Position numbers and translations under genes: made by a program | Notes under the pieces: generated by a model | Seen by the model: the letters and a program-made list of their open reading frames with translations, nothing else | Databases searched by the model: none | Told to the model about the DNA's origin: nothing | Shown: positions 1 to 8,363 of the stretch, in pieces | Position numbering within the stretch: the stretch's first letter is position 1 | Layout: each line of letters starts with the position of its first letter | Source: Bacteroidales bacterium | GTDB taxonomy: Bacteria > Bacteroidota > Bacteroidia > Bacteroidales > UBA7332 | Direction: 5' to 3' | Assembly (NCBI GenBank): GCA_028687995.1 | Contig: JAQTZA010000006.1 | Coordinates: 94,486 to 158,485 of the forward strand | DNA length: 64,000 nt

Positions 1-1
1 C

Positions 2-559
2 GAAAAAGGAACAAATCTTTATCGCAAACTTAAGAAAGGTGAAGTAAAAGAGGCGGATGAAGAATTAAGTGTTGCTATGTTTCAATATTTACGTGAGAAG
101 CTGATGGCAAAAGAATTTCTACATTATGAGATTTCCAATTTTGCACTCAATGGTTTCTTCTCGCAACATAACTCATCCTATTGGCAAGGTATTCCTTATC
201 TTGGAATTGGCACATCAGCACACTCGTTTGATGGTGTGAGTCGGTTCTGGAATCCATCCAATATCAAACTCTATTTGGAGCAAGCCGAAAAGGGCATTTT
301 TTCGCCTGAAATTGAAGAAAGCTCGCTTCACAGTCGATACAACGATTTCGTAATAGTGACTCTACGAACAATGTGGGGTCTCAACTTGATAGAATTAGAA
401 AAACGGTATGGAAAAGAACTAGCCACGTTTTTCCTCAAAGAAGCAGAGCCGTTTCTTAAAAATGGCATGTTGTTGAAAAATGGTAATCAATTTTCGATTT
501 CTAGCAAAGGGCTTTTTGTTTCCGATACCGTGATGTCTCAACTCCTTTTTGTCGATTAA
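2..559 (+). CDS. hemW: HemW-like radical SAM heme chaperone, C-terminal part (5' partial)
   Basis: The reading frame is open from base 2, upstream of the ATG used in the ORF track at 77, and the earlier codons give the family-like stretch EKGTNLYRKL. The gene is therefore cut by the window edge and its true start lies outside. The motif YWQGIPYLGIGTSAHSF matches the conserved centre of HemW/coproporphyrinogen oxidase-like proteins, and the tail has the usual winged-helix C-terminal region. The radical SAM CxxxCxxC domain would lie upstream and is not visible. HemW proteins bind and transfer heme in the cytoplasm. True HemN oxidases are the alternative, but the C-terminal motif and the family's usual occurrence in Bacteroidales favour HemW. 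Confidence 0.85.
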   Translation, partial: EKGTNLYRKLKKGEVKEADEELSVAMFQYLREKLMAKEFLHYEISNFALNGFFSQHNSSYWQGIPYLGIGTSAHSFDGVSRFWNPSNIKLYLEQAEKGIFSPEIEESSLHSRYNDFVIVTLRTMWGLNLIELEKRYGKELATFFLKEAEPFLKNGMLLKNGNQFSISSKGLFVSDTVMSQLLFVD

Positions 560-955
560 TTTCCCTCAATTTCTTCGTATTCTTTCTGCTATTTCTTCCA
601 AGATTAAGCTAACTGCTTGATTTTATGTTAAATCCGATATTTAGGTAAAAAAACAAAAATGTTATATAAATGCGTTATTCAGTTTGCATAAATTGAATAT
701 TTTCTCGTTTAAGTTATAATTTGAAGTTTTCATAAATAAAATGCAGCAAATGAAAAACTTAGACTTTATAAAAAAAAGTCCATAAAATTTGCAATTAACA
801 AGTAAATAGTTAAATTTGCAGTTTAAAGTTAAATGATTAGCGTTTAATAAATGCTAAAAAAAACAAACAATTTAACTTTTAACTTGTTTAAATAGGATGA
901 ATTCGCGCTTAAATCCTTTGAAAAGAACCATTAAATTGACCCACGCCTGCTGATA
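560..955. other. Intergenic region upstream of rprX
   Basis: This 396-base AT-rich stretch has no credible ORF. It contains one good Bacteroidetes promoter (788-818), which would leave a leader of about 130 nt before the kinase ATG. No clear terminator hairpin for hemW is visible, and no strong Shine-Dalgarno precedes the kinase start. Confidence 0.6.
788..818 (+). promoter_or_regulatory. Bacteroidetes-type promoter for rprXY
   Basis: TTTG at 788-791 and TAAATTTG at 811-818 are separated by 19 bases. This matches the -33 TTTG / -7 TAnnTTTG consensus of the Bacteroidetes primary sigma factor. Confidence 0.6.
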
Positions 956-2500
956 ATGAAAAAATCGACGATATGGTTATTGATAATGGTTATGGTGCTC
1001 ACTTTCGTTACGTTACTTGGTCTTCAGATAGACTATATTAATGTGATGGTAAAAATGAGAAACGAGCAATTTAATGAAGCAGTAACTCGCAGTTTATATC
1101 AAGTTTCCAAAACATTAGAATACGAAGAAACACGACAATACCTTGAGGAAGATGTGGTAGAGACCGCAGAAATTGTCCACAAATATAATTTTGCAAAGCT
1201 GAGTGAAAAATACCTCGATATTCAGAACAATAATAACCCGTTTGTCGAGCAAAATCGTCAAATTCAACTCATAACCGACAGTTTAAACCAAAAGGTGGTT
1301 TCGCCCAAAGTTTATATCTCTTCGGGGCATGGAGTGAATAGCATTTTGCATACATCGCGAGAACTTCAAGATGTACTCAAAGGTAGATATTTGTATGAAA
1401 AGGCATTGCTCGACGAAGTTATATTGAATATCCTATATCAATCGGGTACACGCCGACTCGAAAATCGGTTGGATATGAAGGGGTTGAATGATATGTTGAA
1501 ATCGGAATTGCAAAATAACGGTTTGAATTTGTTCTTTGAATATGAGGTAGTTGACAACGATAAGAGAGTTATATATCGTAACTCGGTGGAAGATTTTGAT
1601 CAGCAAGATGATGTTTATACACAAATTTTATTTCCGAATGATACGCCGTTGAAATTAAACTTATTGAGAGTGCATTTCCCAACCAAACAGAGTTATATAT
1701 ATAGTTCTGTTCGTTTTATGATACCGTCGTTTATTTTTACTTTCATCTTGTTGATTACGTTTGGCTTTACCACCTATATAATTTACAGGCAGAAGAGGGT
1801 TTCTGAGATGCGGAATGATTTTATAAACAATATGACGCATGAATTTAAAACGCCACTTTCGACTATTTCTCTCGCTGCGCAAATGTTGAAAGACCCTGCG
1901 GTTACGAAAAATCCAACGCTGTTTCAGCATATATCAGGAGTGATAATGGATGAAACAAAAAGATTGAGTTTTCAAGTTGAGAAGGTGTTGCAAATGTCCC
2001 TTTTTGATCGACAAAAGGTGGTTTTGAAATTCAAAGAGCTTGATATGAATGCATTGATAGTCGATGTGATTGATAAGTTTAAGCTCAAAGCAGAGAAATA
2101 TGGAGGCTCTATCGAATGCAATCTAAATGCTGACAACGCTTATGTGATGGCTGATGAAATGCACATTACGAATGTTGTTTTCAATTTACTTGATAATGCG
2201 GTCAAATATGCAAAACCAAACGAACCTCTTTTATTGACGGTTACCACTTGGAATGAAGCTAACAAGTTGAATATTTCGGTAATGGACAATGGGATTGGTA
2301 TCCGAAAAGAAAACTTAAAGAAAATATTCGAGCGATTTTATCGCGTACATACAGGTAACGTTCACGATGTGAAAGGATTCGGCCTCGGATTAGCGTATGT
2401 GAAGAAAATAATTGAAGATCATAATGGCACGATAAGTGCAAATAGCGAACCTAATATTGGAACAAAATTTATTATCACACTACAAATAACTAAAAATTGA
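956..2500 (+). CDS. rprX: Membrane sensor histidine kinase, RprX-like
   Basis: A 514-aa sensor kinase. There is a membrane segment at about residues 6-25, an extracytoplasmic sensor region of roughly 220 residues, and a second membrane segment near 252-277. A HisKA domain follows with the phospho-acceptor H-box HEFKTPLS, then a HATPase_c domain with N-box NLLDNAVKYA, G1 DNGIGI, F-box FERFYR and G2 GFGLGL. All catalytic motifs are intact. The stop codon lies five bases before the ATG of the response regulator, so the two are co-transcribed and probably translationally linked. The pair resembles RprX/RprY of Bacteroides fragilis, first described through effects on tetracycline-related regulation. 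The input signal is not evident from the sequence. Confidence 0.85.
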   Translation: MKKSTIWLLIMVMVLTFVTLLGLQIDYINVMVKMRNEQFNEAVTRSLYQVSKTLEYEETRQYLEEDVVETAEIVHKYNFAKLSEKYLDIQNNNNPFVEQNRQIQLITDSLNQKVVSPKVYISSGHGVNSILHTSRELQDVLKGRYLYEKALLDEVILNILYQSGTRRLENRLDMKGLNDMLKSELQNNGLNLFFEYEVVDNDKRVIYRNSVEDFDQQDDVYTQILFPNDTPLKLNLLRVHFPTKQSYIYSSVRFMIPSFIFTFILLITFGFTTYIIYRQKRVSEMRNDFINNMTHEFKTPLSTISLAAQMLKDPAVTKNPTLFQHISGVIMDETKRLSFQVEKVLQMSLFDRQKVVLKFKELDMNALIVDVIDKFKLKAEKYGGSIECNLNADNAYVMADEMHITNVVFNLLDNAVKYAKPNEPLLLTVTTWNEANKLNISVMDNGIGIRKENLKKIFERFYRVHTGNVHDVKGFGLGLAYVKKIIEDHNGTISANSEPNIGTKFIITLQITKN

Positions 2501-2505
2501 GTATT

Positions 2506-3210
2506 ATGGAAGAAAAATTGAATGTTCTTCTTTGTGAAGACGACGAAAATCTTGGCATGTTGCTAAGAGAGTATCTGCAAGCCAAAGGTTTTGCAGCTGA
2601 ATTGTGCCCAGACGGCGAAGCAGGTTACAAAGCTTTTATGAAAGGAAACTTCGATATTTGCGTTTTTGACGTAATGATGCCTAAAAAAGATGGATTTACA
2701 TTGGCTCAAGAAATTAGAGCAACCAATAGTGATACCCCAATTATCTTTTTGACTGCCAAAACATTGAAAGAGGATATTTTGGAAGGTTTCAAAATTGGAG
2801 CAGATGATTATATCACCAAGCCATTCTCTATGGAAGAGTTAATTCTTCGTATTGAAGCGATTCTTCGACGCATCAAAGGCAAAAAAGGGAAAGATGTACA
2901 ATCATACAAGATTGGTAAATTCTCTTTTGATACCCAAAAACAGATTCTTTCTATTGGCTCTAAAGCAACTAAATTGACTACAAAAGAGTCTGATTTGTTG
3001 AGTTTGCTTTGCGCTCACGCCAATGAAATTTTGGAAAGAAACTTTGCTTTGAAAGCAATTTGGGTAGACGATAACTATTTCAATGCACGTAGTATGGATG
3101 TTTACATCACTAAATTGCGCAAGCACCTAAAAGATGATCCAGAAATCGAAATCATCAACATCCACGGTAAAGGATATAAACTAATTGCTCCTGATGTAGA
3201 ACAAGCATAA
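2506..3210 (+). CDS. rprY: OmpR-family response regulator, RprY-like
   Basis: A 234-aa regulator with an N-terminal receiver domain (acidic pocket CEDDEN, phospho-acceptor Asp in FDVMMPKKDG, conserved Lys in DYITKPF) and a C-terminal winged-helix DNA-binding domain ending in HGKGYKLI. The ORF track begins at a TTG at 2497; the ATG at 2506 gives the usual MEEKLNVLL start and is preferred. It follows the kinase gene directly and should be phosphorylated by it. The family is strongly conserved in Bacteroidales. Target promoters cannot be read from this window. Confidence 0.9.
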   Translation: MEEKLNVLLCEDDENLGMLLREYLQAKGFAAELCPDGEAGYKAFMKGNFDICVFDVMMPKKDGFTLAQEIRATNSDTPIIFLTAKTLKEDILEGFKIGADDYITKPFSMEELILRIEAILRRIKGKKGKDVQSYKIGKFSFDTQKQILSIGSKATKLTTKESDLLSLLCAHANEILERNFALKAIWVDDNYFNARSMDVYITKLRKHLKDDPEIEIINIHGKGYKLIAPDVEQA

Positions 3211-3231
3211 ATAGGAATAAAACAACTCCTC

Positions 3232-3265
3232 AAAACCGCTTTCGTAATGAATGCGGTTTTTTTTT
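3232..3265 (+). terminator. Intrinsic terminator after rprY
   Basis: The arms AAAACCGC and GCGGTTTT flank a 13-base loop and are followed by a run of T, 22 bases after the rprY stop. Confidence 0.75.
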
Positions 3266-3281
3266 GATATATTCTACAACA

Positions 3282-3319
3282 AGAAGAGCCTCTTATCAAA
3301 TTTGATAAGAGGCTCTTCT
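3282..3319. repeat. 38-bp perfect palindrome between convergent genes
   Basis: The 19-base half AGAAGAGCCTCTTATCAAA is followed immediately by its exact reverse complement. It lies between rprY (+) and the small membrane gene (-). Without a T tract on either side it is not a textbook terminator, but an RNA from either strand would fold into a long hairpin. A bidirectional terminator or a protein-binding dyad are both possible. Confidence 0.7.
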
Positions 3320-3339
3320 GTAAAAGTCAAATCTGTGTG

Positions 3340-3510
3340 TTAATCAGCTTTTTTGTTGAGTGCAATAAAACTCAAAATTCCAACAACAATGGTCACTAGT
3401 CCGGCAAGGAGAACATTGTTATCGGTGGCTCCAAGAAATGGAGGAATGGCGATAATAGCAGTACCAATCAATACGATGATTACGCCTGCATATTTTCTTA
3501 AATCTTTCAT
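3340..3510 (-). CDS. Small two-helix membrane protein (56 aa, not in ORF track)
   Basis: Reading the minus strand from the ATG at 3510 to the TAA at 3340 gives a 56-aa protein starting MKDLRKYAGV. It has two hydrophobic helices (about residues 9-27 and 33-51) joined by a short turn containing PPFLGATDNN, and a charged tail LNKKAD. The ORF track omits it because it is under 60 codons; the plus-strand ORF 3353-3658 is its shadow. A -7-like element on the minus strand (3603-3610) lies upstream. It is divergent from the acyltransferase gene. I do not recognise a named family. It looks like a conserved inner-membrane miniprotein of unknown function. Confidence 0.65.
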   Translation of the reverse strand: MKDLRKYAGVIIVLIGTAIIAIPPFLGATDNNVLLAGLVTIVVGILSFIALNKKAD

Positions 3511-3602
3511 ACTGTGTCGATTATTTGGGTTATCTGTTGAATTTTTGACTTTGATTTTACAAGAAATAATATCAAAAAAGAGGTGTTTCTTGAGATTAAA
3601 GG

Positions 3603-3610
3603 CAAAAATA
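3603..3610 (-). promoter_or_regulatory. Candidate -7 element for the small membrane gene
   Basis: Read on the minus strand the bases are TATTTTTG, a full match to TAnnTTTG, about 86 bases before the transcription side of the 56-aa gene. No good -33 TTTG is seen at the usual distance. Confidence 0.3.
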
Positions 3611-3637
3611 TCTATTTTTATTGAATTGAGCAGCTTT

Positions 3638-3672
3638 TTTGCTGCTAATTTTATGTAAAGGTGTTATTTTTG
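3638..3672 (+). promoter_or_regulatory. Promoter for plsC-like gene
   Basis: TTTG at 3638-3641 and TATTTTTG at 3665-3672 fit the Bacteroidetes consensus with a long (23-base) spacer. The -7 box overlaps the GTG start used by the ORF track at 3661, which argues for the ATG at 3700 as the real start. Confidence 0.5.
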
Positions 3673-3699
3673 CACCACATTTTACAAAACGTCAGTGAT

Positions 3700-4431
3700 A
3701 TGAAGCGAATTCTCTTATTTCTCTATCAATGGATTATCTTGGTGCCAGTTTTTCTGGTTGTCGGTGTACTTACTGCTTTGATTACTACTGCTGGTTCGTT
3801 TCTTTTTAATAGTAAATTTTGGGGATATTATCCTGCAAAATATTGGGCGAGACTAATGTGTTTTACCGCACTTTCGCCAGTTGAGGTTGTTGGTCGAGAG
3901 AATTTGAGAAAGGATCAATCATATATATTTGCAGCCAACCATCAAGGAGCTTTTGATATCTATTTGATTTACGGCTATTTGAATAAAAATTTCAGATGGG
4001 TGATGAAACAAGAGCTTCGCAAAACACCATTCATGGGTAGAGCGTGTGCCGAAGCCGGACATATTTTTGTAGATCGAAGTAGTCCGAAATCAATCAAAGA
4101 GACTCTTGCGAATGCTTCTAGACAGTTAGAAGGTGGATTATCAGTTGTGATTTTTCCGGAAGGAAGTCGCACTCAAACAGGAAAAATGGGTCGATTCAAA
4201 AAAGGTGCCTTTCAAATAGCCGTCGATTTGAAACTTCCTGTGGTTCCACTAACTATTGAGGGTTCTTTTCATATTTTGCCTAGTGGGTCGAATATATTTC
4301 GACCACATAAACTACGTTTGATTATTCATCCACCTATTGAATCTAAGGGAGAAGGATCGGAGGCAATCATCTCTCTTATGGACGAGTGTCGCCAAGCTAT
4401 CGCTTCTGCATTGCCCGAATCTGATCGTTAA
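3700..4431 (+). CDS. plsC: 1-acyl-sn-glycerol-3-phosphate acyltransferase family (PlsC-like)
   Basis: A 243-aa protein with an N-terminal hydrophobic anchor and the PlsC acyltransferase motifs: block I NHQGAFD (the NHxxxxD catalytic motif, about residue 80) and block III FPEGSR. It would transfer a second acyl chain to lysophosphatidate at the inner membrane during phospholipid synthesis. The ORF track starts at a GTG at 3661, but that sits in a promoter box; ATG 3700 gives MKRILLF directly before the hydrophobic segment. Related acyltransferases act on ornithine lipids or other acceptors, so the exact substrate is inferred. Confidence 0.85.
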   Translation: MKRILLFLYQWIILVPVFLVVGVLTALITTAGSFLFNSKFWGYYPAKYWARLMCFTALSPVEVVGRENLRKDQSYIFAANHQGAFDIYLIYGYLNKNFRWVMKQELRKTPFMGRACAEAGHIFVDRSSPKSIKETLANASRQLEGGLSVVIFPEGSRTQTGKMGRFKKGAFQIAVDLKLPVVPLTIEGSFHILPSGSNIFRPHKLRLIIHPPIESKGEGSEAIISLMDECRQAIASALPESDR

Positions 4432-4474
4432 TGGGTTTTATCTTCCTGTAATAAGAGCTATTTTTGAGGTAAAG

Positions 4475-4506
4475 TGTTGTGATTTCGAAAATTATGACTA
4501 CTTTTG
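4475..4506 (+). promoter_or_regulatory. Promoter of the rpsF-rpsR-rplI operon
   Basis: GTTG (4475-4478) and TACTTTTG (4499-4506) are spaced by 20 bases, a good -7 and an approximate -33. The start codon of rpsF is 33 bases further on. Confidence 0.5.
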
Positions 4507-4539
4507 CAGCTCAATTTTTTAATCAAATTATAAATTAGT

Positions 4540-4884
4540 ATGAACAATTACGAAACCGTTTTCATTTTGACTCCCGTTTTGTCTGATGTACAGATGAAGG
4601 AAGCGGTAGAAAAATTCAAAGAGATTCTCGCCGCAGAAGGTGCTGAAATCGTCAATGAAGAGAATTGGGGCTTGAAAAAATTAGCCTATCCAATTCAGAA
4701 AAAATCTACCGGATTTTATCAATTGATCCAGTTTAAAGCTGCTCCAACTACGATTGCGAAGCTTGAACTCCAGTACCGTCGTGATGAGCGAGTAATTCGC
4801 TTCCTGACATTCAGTATGGATAAATTTGCTACTGAATATGCAGCGAAAAGAAAGAGTGTTAAATCAGCGAAAAGCGCAAACTAA
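4540..4884 (+). CDS. rpsF: 30S ribosomal protein S6
   Basis: A 114-aa protein beginning [14 protein letters not shown], the typical S6 opening, with the conserved [11 protein letters not shown] and [11 protein letters not shown] segments. S6 binds S18 and 16S rRNA in the small-subunit platform. It is the first gene of the rpsF-rpsR-rplI operon, with 14 bases to rpsR. Length and order are those usual for Bacteroidetes. Confidence 0.97.
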   Translation: MNNYETVFILTPVLSDVQMKEAVEKFKEILAAEGAEIVNEENWGLKKLAYPIQKKSTGFYQLIQFKAAPTTIAKLELQYRRDERVIRFLTFSMDKFATEYAAKRKSVKSAKSAN

Positions 4885-4898
4885 GGAGGATATAAACT

Positions 4899-5168
4899 AT
4901 GGCACAACCAAATTCGGAGATTAGATATTTGACTCCCCCATCTGTAGATGTAAATAGAAAAAAATATTGTCGTTTCAAAAAGAGCGGTATCCGCTACATC
5001 GACTACAAAGACCCTGAGTTTTTGAAGAAATTTTTGAACGAACAAGGTAAAATTTTACCACGTCGTATCACCGGAACTTCATTGAAATTCCAACGTAGAG
5101 TAGCTCAAGCAGTAAAAAGAGCGCGTCATTTGGCGTTGCTTCCGTATGTTACTGATATGATGAAATAA
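4899..5168 (+). CDS. rpsR: 30S ribosomal protein S18
   Basis: An 89-aa basic protein with the conserved core [18 protein letters not shown], then LPRRITGTS and [20 protein letters not shown]18 pairs with S6 on the 30S platform. An AGGAGG-like site just before the ATG (ctaaggaggatataaact) is unusually strong for this phylum. Confidence 0.97.
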   Translation: MAQPNSEIRYLTPPSVDVNRKKYCRFKKSGIRYIDYKDPEFLKKFLNEQGKILPRRITGTSLKFQRRVAQAVKRARHLALLPYVTDMMK

Positions 5169-5190
5169 TTAACAGAAGGAGGAAACAACA

Positions 5191-5634
5191 ATGAAATTAA
5201 TATTGAAAGAAGATGTTACCAATCTCGGTTACAAAGATGATGTGGTAATTGTAAAAGACGGATACGGAAGAAACTTCCTGATTCCTCAAGGCAAAGCAGT
5301 GATTGCTTCTGTATCAGCTATTAAAGTATTAGAAGAAAACTTGAGACAACGTGCGCACAAATTGGCGAAAATCAAAGCTGATGTGCAAGAATTGGCTGCT
5401 AAATTAGAAGGCGTTTCGTTGACTATCGGCACTAAGGCTAGTTCTACTGGTAAAGTTTTTGGTTCTGTATCAAATATTCAAGTAGCAGAGGCGTTGGCGA
5501 AATTAGGTTTCGAAATCGACCGCAAAACTATCGTTATCAAAGATGCCGCAAAAGAACTTGGTTCTTTCAAAGCAATCTTAAAACTACACAAAGAGGTATC
5601 TGTAGAGATTCCTTTCGAAGTTGTTGCTGAATAA
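5191..5634 (+). CDS. rplI: 50S ribosomal protein L9
   Basis: A 147-aa protein starting [19 protein letters not shown], with the L9 N-terminal domain signature [13 protein letters not shown], a long connecting helix and a C-terminal rRNA-binding domain. It closes the S6-S18-L9 operon and is preceded by a purine-rich AGGAGG site. A strong terminator follows. Confidence 0.97.
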   Translation: MKLILKEDVTNLGYKDDVVIVKDGYGRNFLIPQGKAVIASVSAIKVLEENLRQRAHKLAKIKADVQELAAKLEGVSLTIGTKASSTGKVFGSVSNIQVAEALAKLGFEIDRKTIVIKDAAKELGSFKAILKLHKEVSVEIPFEVVAE

Positions 5635-5674
5635 TTTTTCTTGCTGAGCAATGTCTCAAGCCAGATAAATCTCT

Positions 5675-5709
5675 AAAGACCGTTTTCATTTGAAAACGGT
5701 CTTTTTTTT
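5675..5709 (+). terminator. Intrinsic terminator after rplI
   Basis: A 14-bp perfect stem (AAAGACCGTTTTCA and its complement) with a two-base spacer is followed by a continuous T run. Confidence 0.85.
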
Positions 5710-5801
5710 ATAATAGCTGAACATTTCATGAGTGCTTGAAGTTATATGGATAAGTGGTTTTGTGAATTCTTAAATCGCTGTAAATATTAGTAAGAAATAC
5801 A

Positions 5802-6719
5802 ATGAAGAAAATATTCTATGTTCTTATTTTTATCATAAGCCTGCCGGCTTGTAGTCAAAAAAACAATACTAAAGTTGAAGTTATGAGCAAATTCAGAGTA
5901 CTTACTCCAGAAGAGGAGCGAGTGATTATAGGTAAAGGGACGGAGATGCCTTATACAGGAAAATATGAAAGTCATTTTGAAAACGGTGCTTACCTTTGTC
6001 GACAATGTGGCACGCCGTTATATTTGTCATCGTCCAAATTTCATTCAGAGTGCGGTTGGCCGTCATTCGACGATGCCATTCCAGGCGCAGTAAAACAGAC
6101 CGTTGATGCTGATGGACGACGTATCGAAATCACCTGCAATCACTGCGGAGGTCATCTAGGCCATGTATTCAAAGGAGAAGGATTTACACCGAAAGATACA
6201 CGCTACTGTGTCAATTCCGTTTCTCTTGATTTTGTGAAAACAGATACAGCGTATTTTGCATCGGGTTGTTTTTGGGGAACAGAATATTACTTCGAAAAAG
6301 CAGAAGGTATTATTACAACCGATGTAGGTTATATGGGCGGTCATGTCGATCATCCAACGTATAAGCAGGTTTGCACAGGTGAAACTGGACATCTCGAAAC
6401 TACGCAAGTGATATTCAATCCTGAAAAAACATCTTTTGAGTCATTGGTAAAGCTATTTTTCGAAACACACGATTTTTCACAAACCGATGGTCAAGGTCCT
6501 GATATTGGTTCTCAATATCACTCTGCAATTTTCGCAGTCAATGAGGAGCAAAAGGAAATTGCTAATAGATACAAGAAGATTCTTGCTGAAAAAGGATATT
6601 TCGTAGCGACAGAGGTTAAAGGCGAAGCTCCATTTTGGCGAGCCGAAGATTACCATCAAAATTATTACACCCACAAAAATGGGACACCCTATTGCCACGT
6701 TTATCGAAAAATATTTTGA
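5802..6719 (+). CDS. msrBA: Lipoprotein MsrB-MsrA methionine sulfoxide reductase fusion
   Basis: A 305-aa bifunctional reductase. The N-terminus is a lipoprotein signal with lipobox LPAC (Cys17). The MsrB domain (about 30-145) has two zinc CxxC pairs (Cys66/69 and Cys112/115) and the catalytic Cys136 in RYCVNSVSLDF. The MsrA domain (about 148-305) carries the GCFWG active site (Cys156) and the GxxYRS-like region near DIGSQYHSAIF. It should repair both R- and S-methionine sulfoxide in envelope proteins using an external thiol supply. The order B-A is the reverse of many Gram-negative PilB/MsrAB fusions but is seen in other bacteria. It is a single gene ending in a convergent terminator. Confidence 0.9.
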   Translation: MKKIFYVLIFIISLPACSQKNNTKVEVMSKFRVLTPEEERVIIGKGTEMPYTGKYESHFENGAYLCRQCGTPLYLSSSKFHSECGWPSFDDAIPGAVKQTVDADGRRIEITCNHCGGHLGHVFKGEGFTPKDTRYCVNSVSLDFVKTDTAYFASGCFWGTEYYFEKAEGIITTDVGYMGGHVDHPTYKQVCTGETGHLETTQVIFNPEKTSFESLVKLFFETHDFSQTDGQGPDIGSQYHSAIFAVNEEQKEIANRYKKILAEKGYFVATEVKGEAPFWRAEDYHQNYYTHKNGTPYCHVYRKIF

Positions 6720-6728
6720 ATCATAAAG

Positions 6729-6760
6729 AAGAGACTTAATCAGGTTTGATTAAGTCTCTT
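6729..6760. terminator. Bidirectional terminator between msrBA and the HAD gene
   Basis: A perfect 14-bp stem (AAGAGACTTAATCA / complement) with a GGTT loop sits between two convergent genes, seven bases before the minus-strand stop. Confidence 0.75.
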
Positions 6761-6766
6761 CATATT

Positions 6767-7612
6767 TTATGTGGCAATTGATTCACAAATGTAATTTGGA
6801 ATTATTCCTGTGGATTGAATAAGAAGTTCAGCATTTTGTGCCAGAATATTTCCAGAAAGAACGAGACATGTGTCGATTCCAAATTTGTTGGCACCAATGA
6901 TGTCCGTTTTGAGTGTGTCTCCCACCATCAATATATCACGTTTTGTAATGGCTTGATCTTTTTTTGCGTGTTTGTATGCAAAATTGAATATTTGAGAATC
7001 AGGTTTGCCAAAACGGATAAATATCTTTTCCGAAAGAGGTTCTAGTAAATCAGCAATTCCGCCGATAGCAATGGCAACGTTTTCTCTTGATAATGGATAG
7101 GTTTCATCAGAATTGGCGACAATCACGGGTAAACTTCTTTTTCGTAGTAGATTGACGGCTTTAGTAAGATCTGTTTTCCAATCAAAACCTTCATCGTCTA
7201 GTAGCACCAATGCCGAATAGTCATCTACTTTATCTACATCAATATCGCTAATCGAAATGGTATTCAGACCAACTGTTTCGATGTAGTGTGCCGAGCACTC
7301 TGTACCCAAATAGACAACGGTTCCACCTTTTATTTTATTCTCCAGATATTCGTTGGCAATCATTCCGGAGGAGATGATTTTGTCTTCCGAGATTTCGGGA
7401 ATTCCACGAGAGTTGAATGCCTCGGCTAGCTGTTTAGGGCTCCTGGAAGCATCGTTCGTCAAAACATAATAAGCAATTCCTTCCTCTTTCAAGAATTGCA
7501 GCATTTCGTTAACTCCTTGCAAGATTCCTTCGTAATTTCTCAAAACACCATACGAATCCAGAAAGATAACTTTGTATTGTTTGGCAACTTCTTTGAATGA
7601 CTCTATATTCAT
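6767..7612 (-). CDS. HAD-superfamily class IIA (NagD-like) hydrolase
   Basis: A 281-aa HAD protein. Motif I is FLDSYGVL (nucleophile Asp19), motif II lies in VLTNDASRSP, a conserved Lys is in RFGKPDSQIF, and motif IV is MVGDTLKTDIIGA. The residue two after the nucleophile, normally an Asp acting as acid/base, is Tyr21. An aromatic at this place is known in some class IIA subgroups (DxWGV-like), so activity may be altered rather than absent. The cap region fits the C2a type. The substrate is unknown; sugar phosphates or nucleotides are typical of the family. It is followed on the same strand, upstream, by an amidotransferase gene 34 bases away, so the two may be co-transcribed. Confidence 0.8.
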   Translation of the reverse strand: MNIESFKEVAKQYKVIFLDSYGVLRNYEGILQGVNEMLQFLKEEGIAYYVLTNDASRSPKQLAEAFNSRGIPEISEDKIISSGMIANEYLENKIKGGTVVYLGTECSAHYIETVGLNTISISDIDVDKVDDYSALVLLDDEGFDWKTDLTKAVNLLRKRSLPVIVANSDETYPLSRENVAIAIGGIADLLEPLSEKIFIRFGKPDSQIFNFAYKHAKKDQAITKRDILMVGDTLKTDIIGANKFGIDTCLVLSGNILAQNAELLIQSTGIIPNYICESIAT

Positions 7613-7646
7613 AATCGAGCTTGTATAATTTAACTATTGCGTATCT

Positions 7647-8363
7647 TTATTGTTCTTTTATAGCCTGAATAAACGCTTCAAAAACTGCTTTATTTCCAGC
7701 GTATTCTTCTAACATTCTTTCTGGATGAAACTGTAATCCAACAACAAAACGAAGTGATGGATTGTATATTCCCTCTATCAATCCATCTTCAGAATATGCC
7801 ATTGGTAGCAATCCAGTTCCAAGTTGCTTTATTCCTTGGTGATGGTATGAATTAACCATTAACTCGTTTTGTTGATACCAATCATAGAGTGGTGTTTGTT
7901 CGACGAGTGTGATTTTATGTCTATGTGTATCGTAATTATCATAGTTGATATGATGCACTTTGTGATTAAAGGTTTCGTGTACGTCTCGATGGATTTTTCC
8001 TTTATGTAGGACATTAATCAATTGCATTCCTCTACAAAAACCTATTGTCGCTTTGTTATTTTCTAACGCATGTTTCAAGCAAGTTATCTCTATCTCGTCT
8101 TTTAGTGGATCATACTCATCTAAAGTGTTAATGTCATAATTTTCACCATAAAAGAGAGGATTAATATCTCCCCCTTCCATCATCAACAGACCGTCATAAT
8201 CTAGCAGATAGTCGCCTAAAATCTTTTTTGTTGCCTCTGCAATAGGAATAATAATGGGCATTACACCCCCTTTTGCTAAAAGTTGAAGATATATTTCAGA
8301 TACCCAGTTGATAGTTTTTCCCTTGCGAATGAGCCTTCGGGAGACGATCAATACCTTTTTCAT
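7647..8363 (-). CDS. Class I glutamine amidotransferase-like gamma-glutamyl hydrolase (PuuD family)
   Basis: A 238-aa protein of the peptidase C26 / gamma-glutamyl-GABA hydrolase family. The nucleophile is Cys110 in GFCRGMQLIN, and the His-Glu of the triad are in GLQFHPE near the C-terminus. The oxyanion segment MMEGGDINP and the SYHHQGI stretch are also typical. It would cleave gamma-glutamyl amides in the cytoplasm. The neighbours give no polyamine pathway context, so the physiological substrate is open. Transcription probably starts at a -7 element near 8561 and may continue into the HAD gene. Confidence 0.85.
   Translation of the reverse strand: MKKVLIVSRRLIRKGKTINWVSEIYLQLLAKGGVMPIIIPIAEATKKILGDYLLDYDGLLMMEGGDINPLFYGENYDINTLDEYDPLKDEIEITCLKHALENNKATIGFCRGMQLINVLHKGKIHRDVHETFNHKVHHINYDNYDTHRHKITLVEQTPLYDWYQQNELMVNSYHHQGIKQLGTGLLPMAYSEDGLIEGIYNPSLRFVVGLQFHPERMLEEYAGNKAVFEAFIQAIKEQ

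Noticed and set aside
2497-2505. TTG start for the RprY-like regulator
   Set aside because: It overlaps the kinase stop and adds residues not typical of the family; the ATG at 2506 is better.
3353-3658. Plus-strand 101-aa ORF
   Set aside because: Antisense to the 56-aa membrane gene, with no family features and crossing the plsC upstream region.
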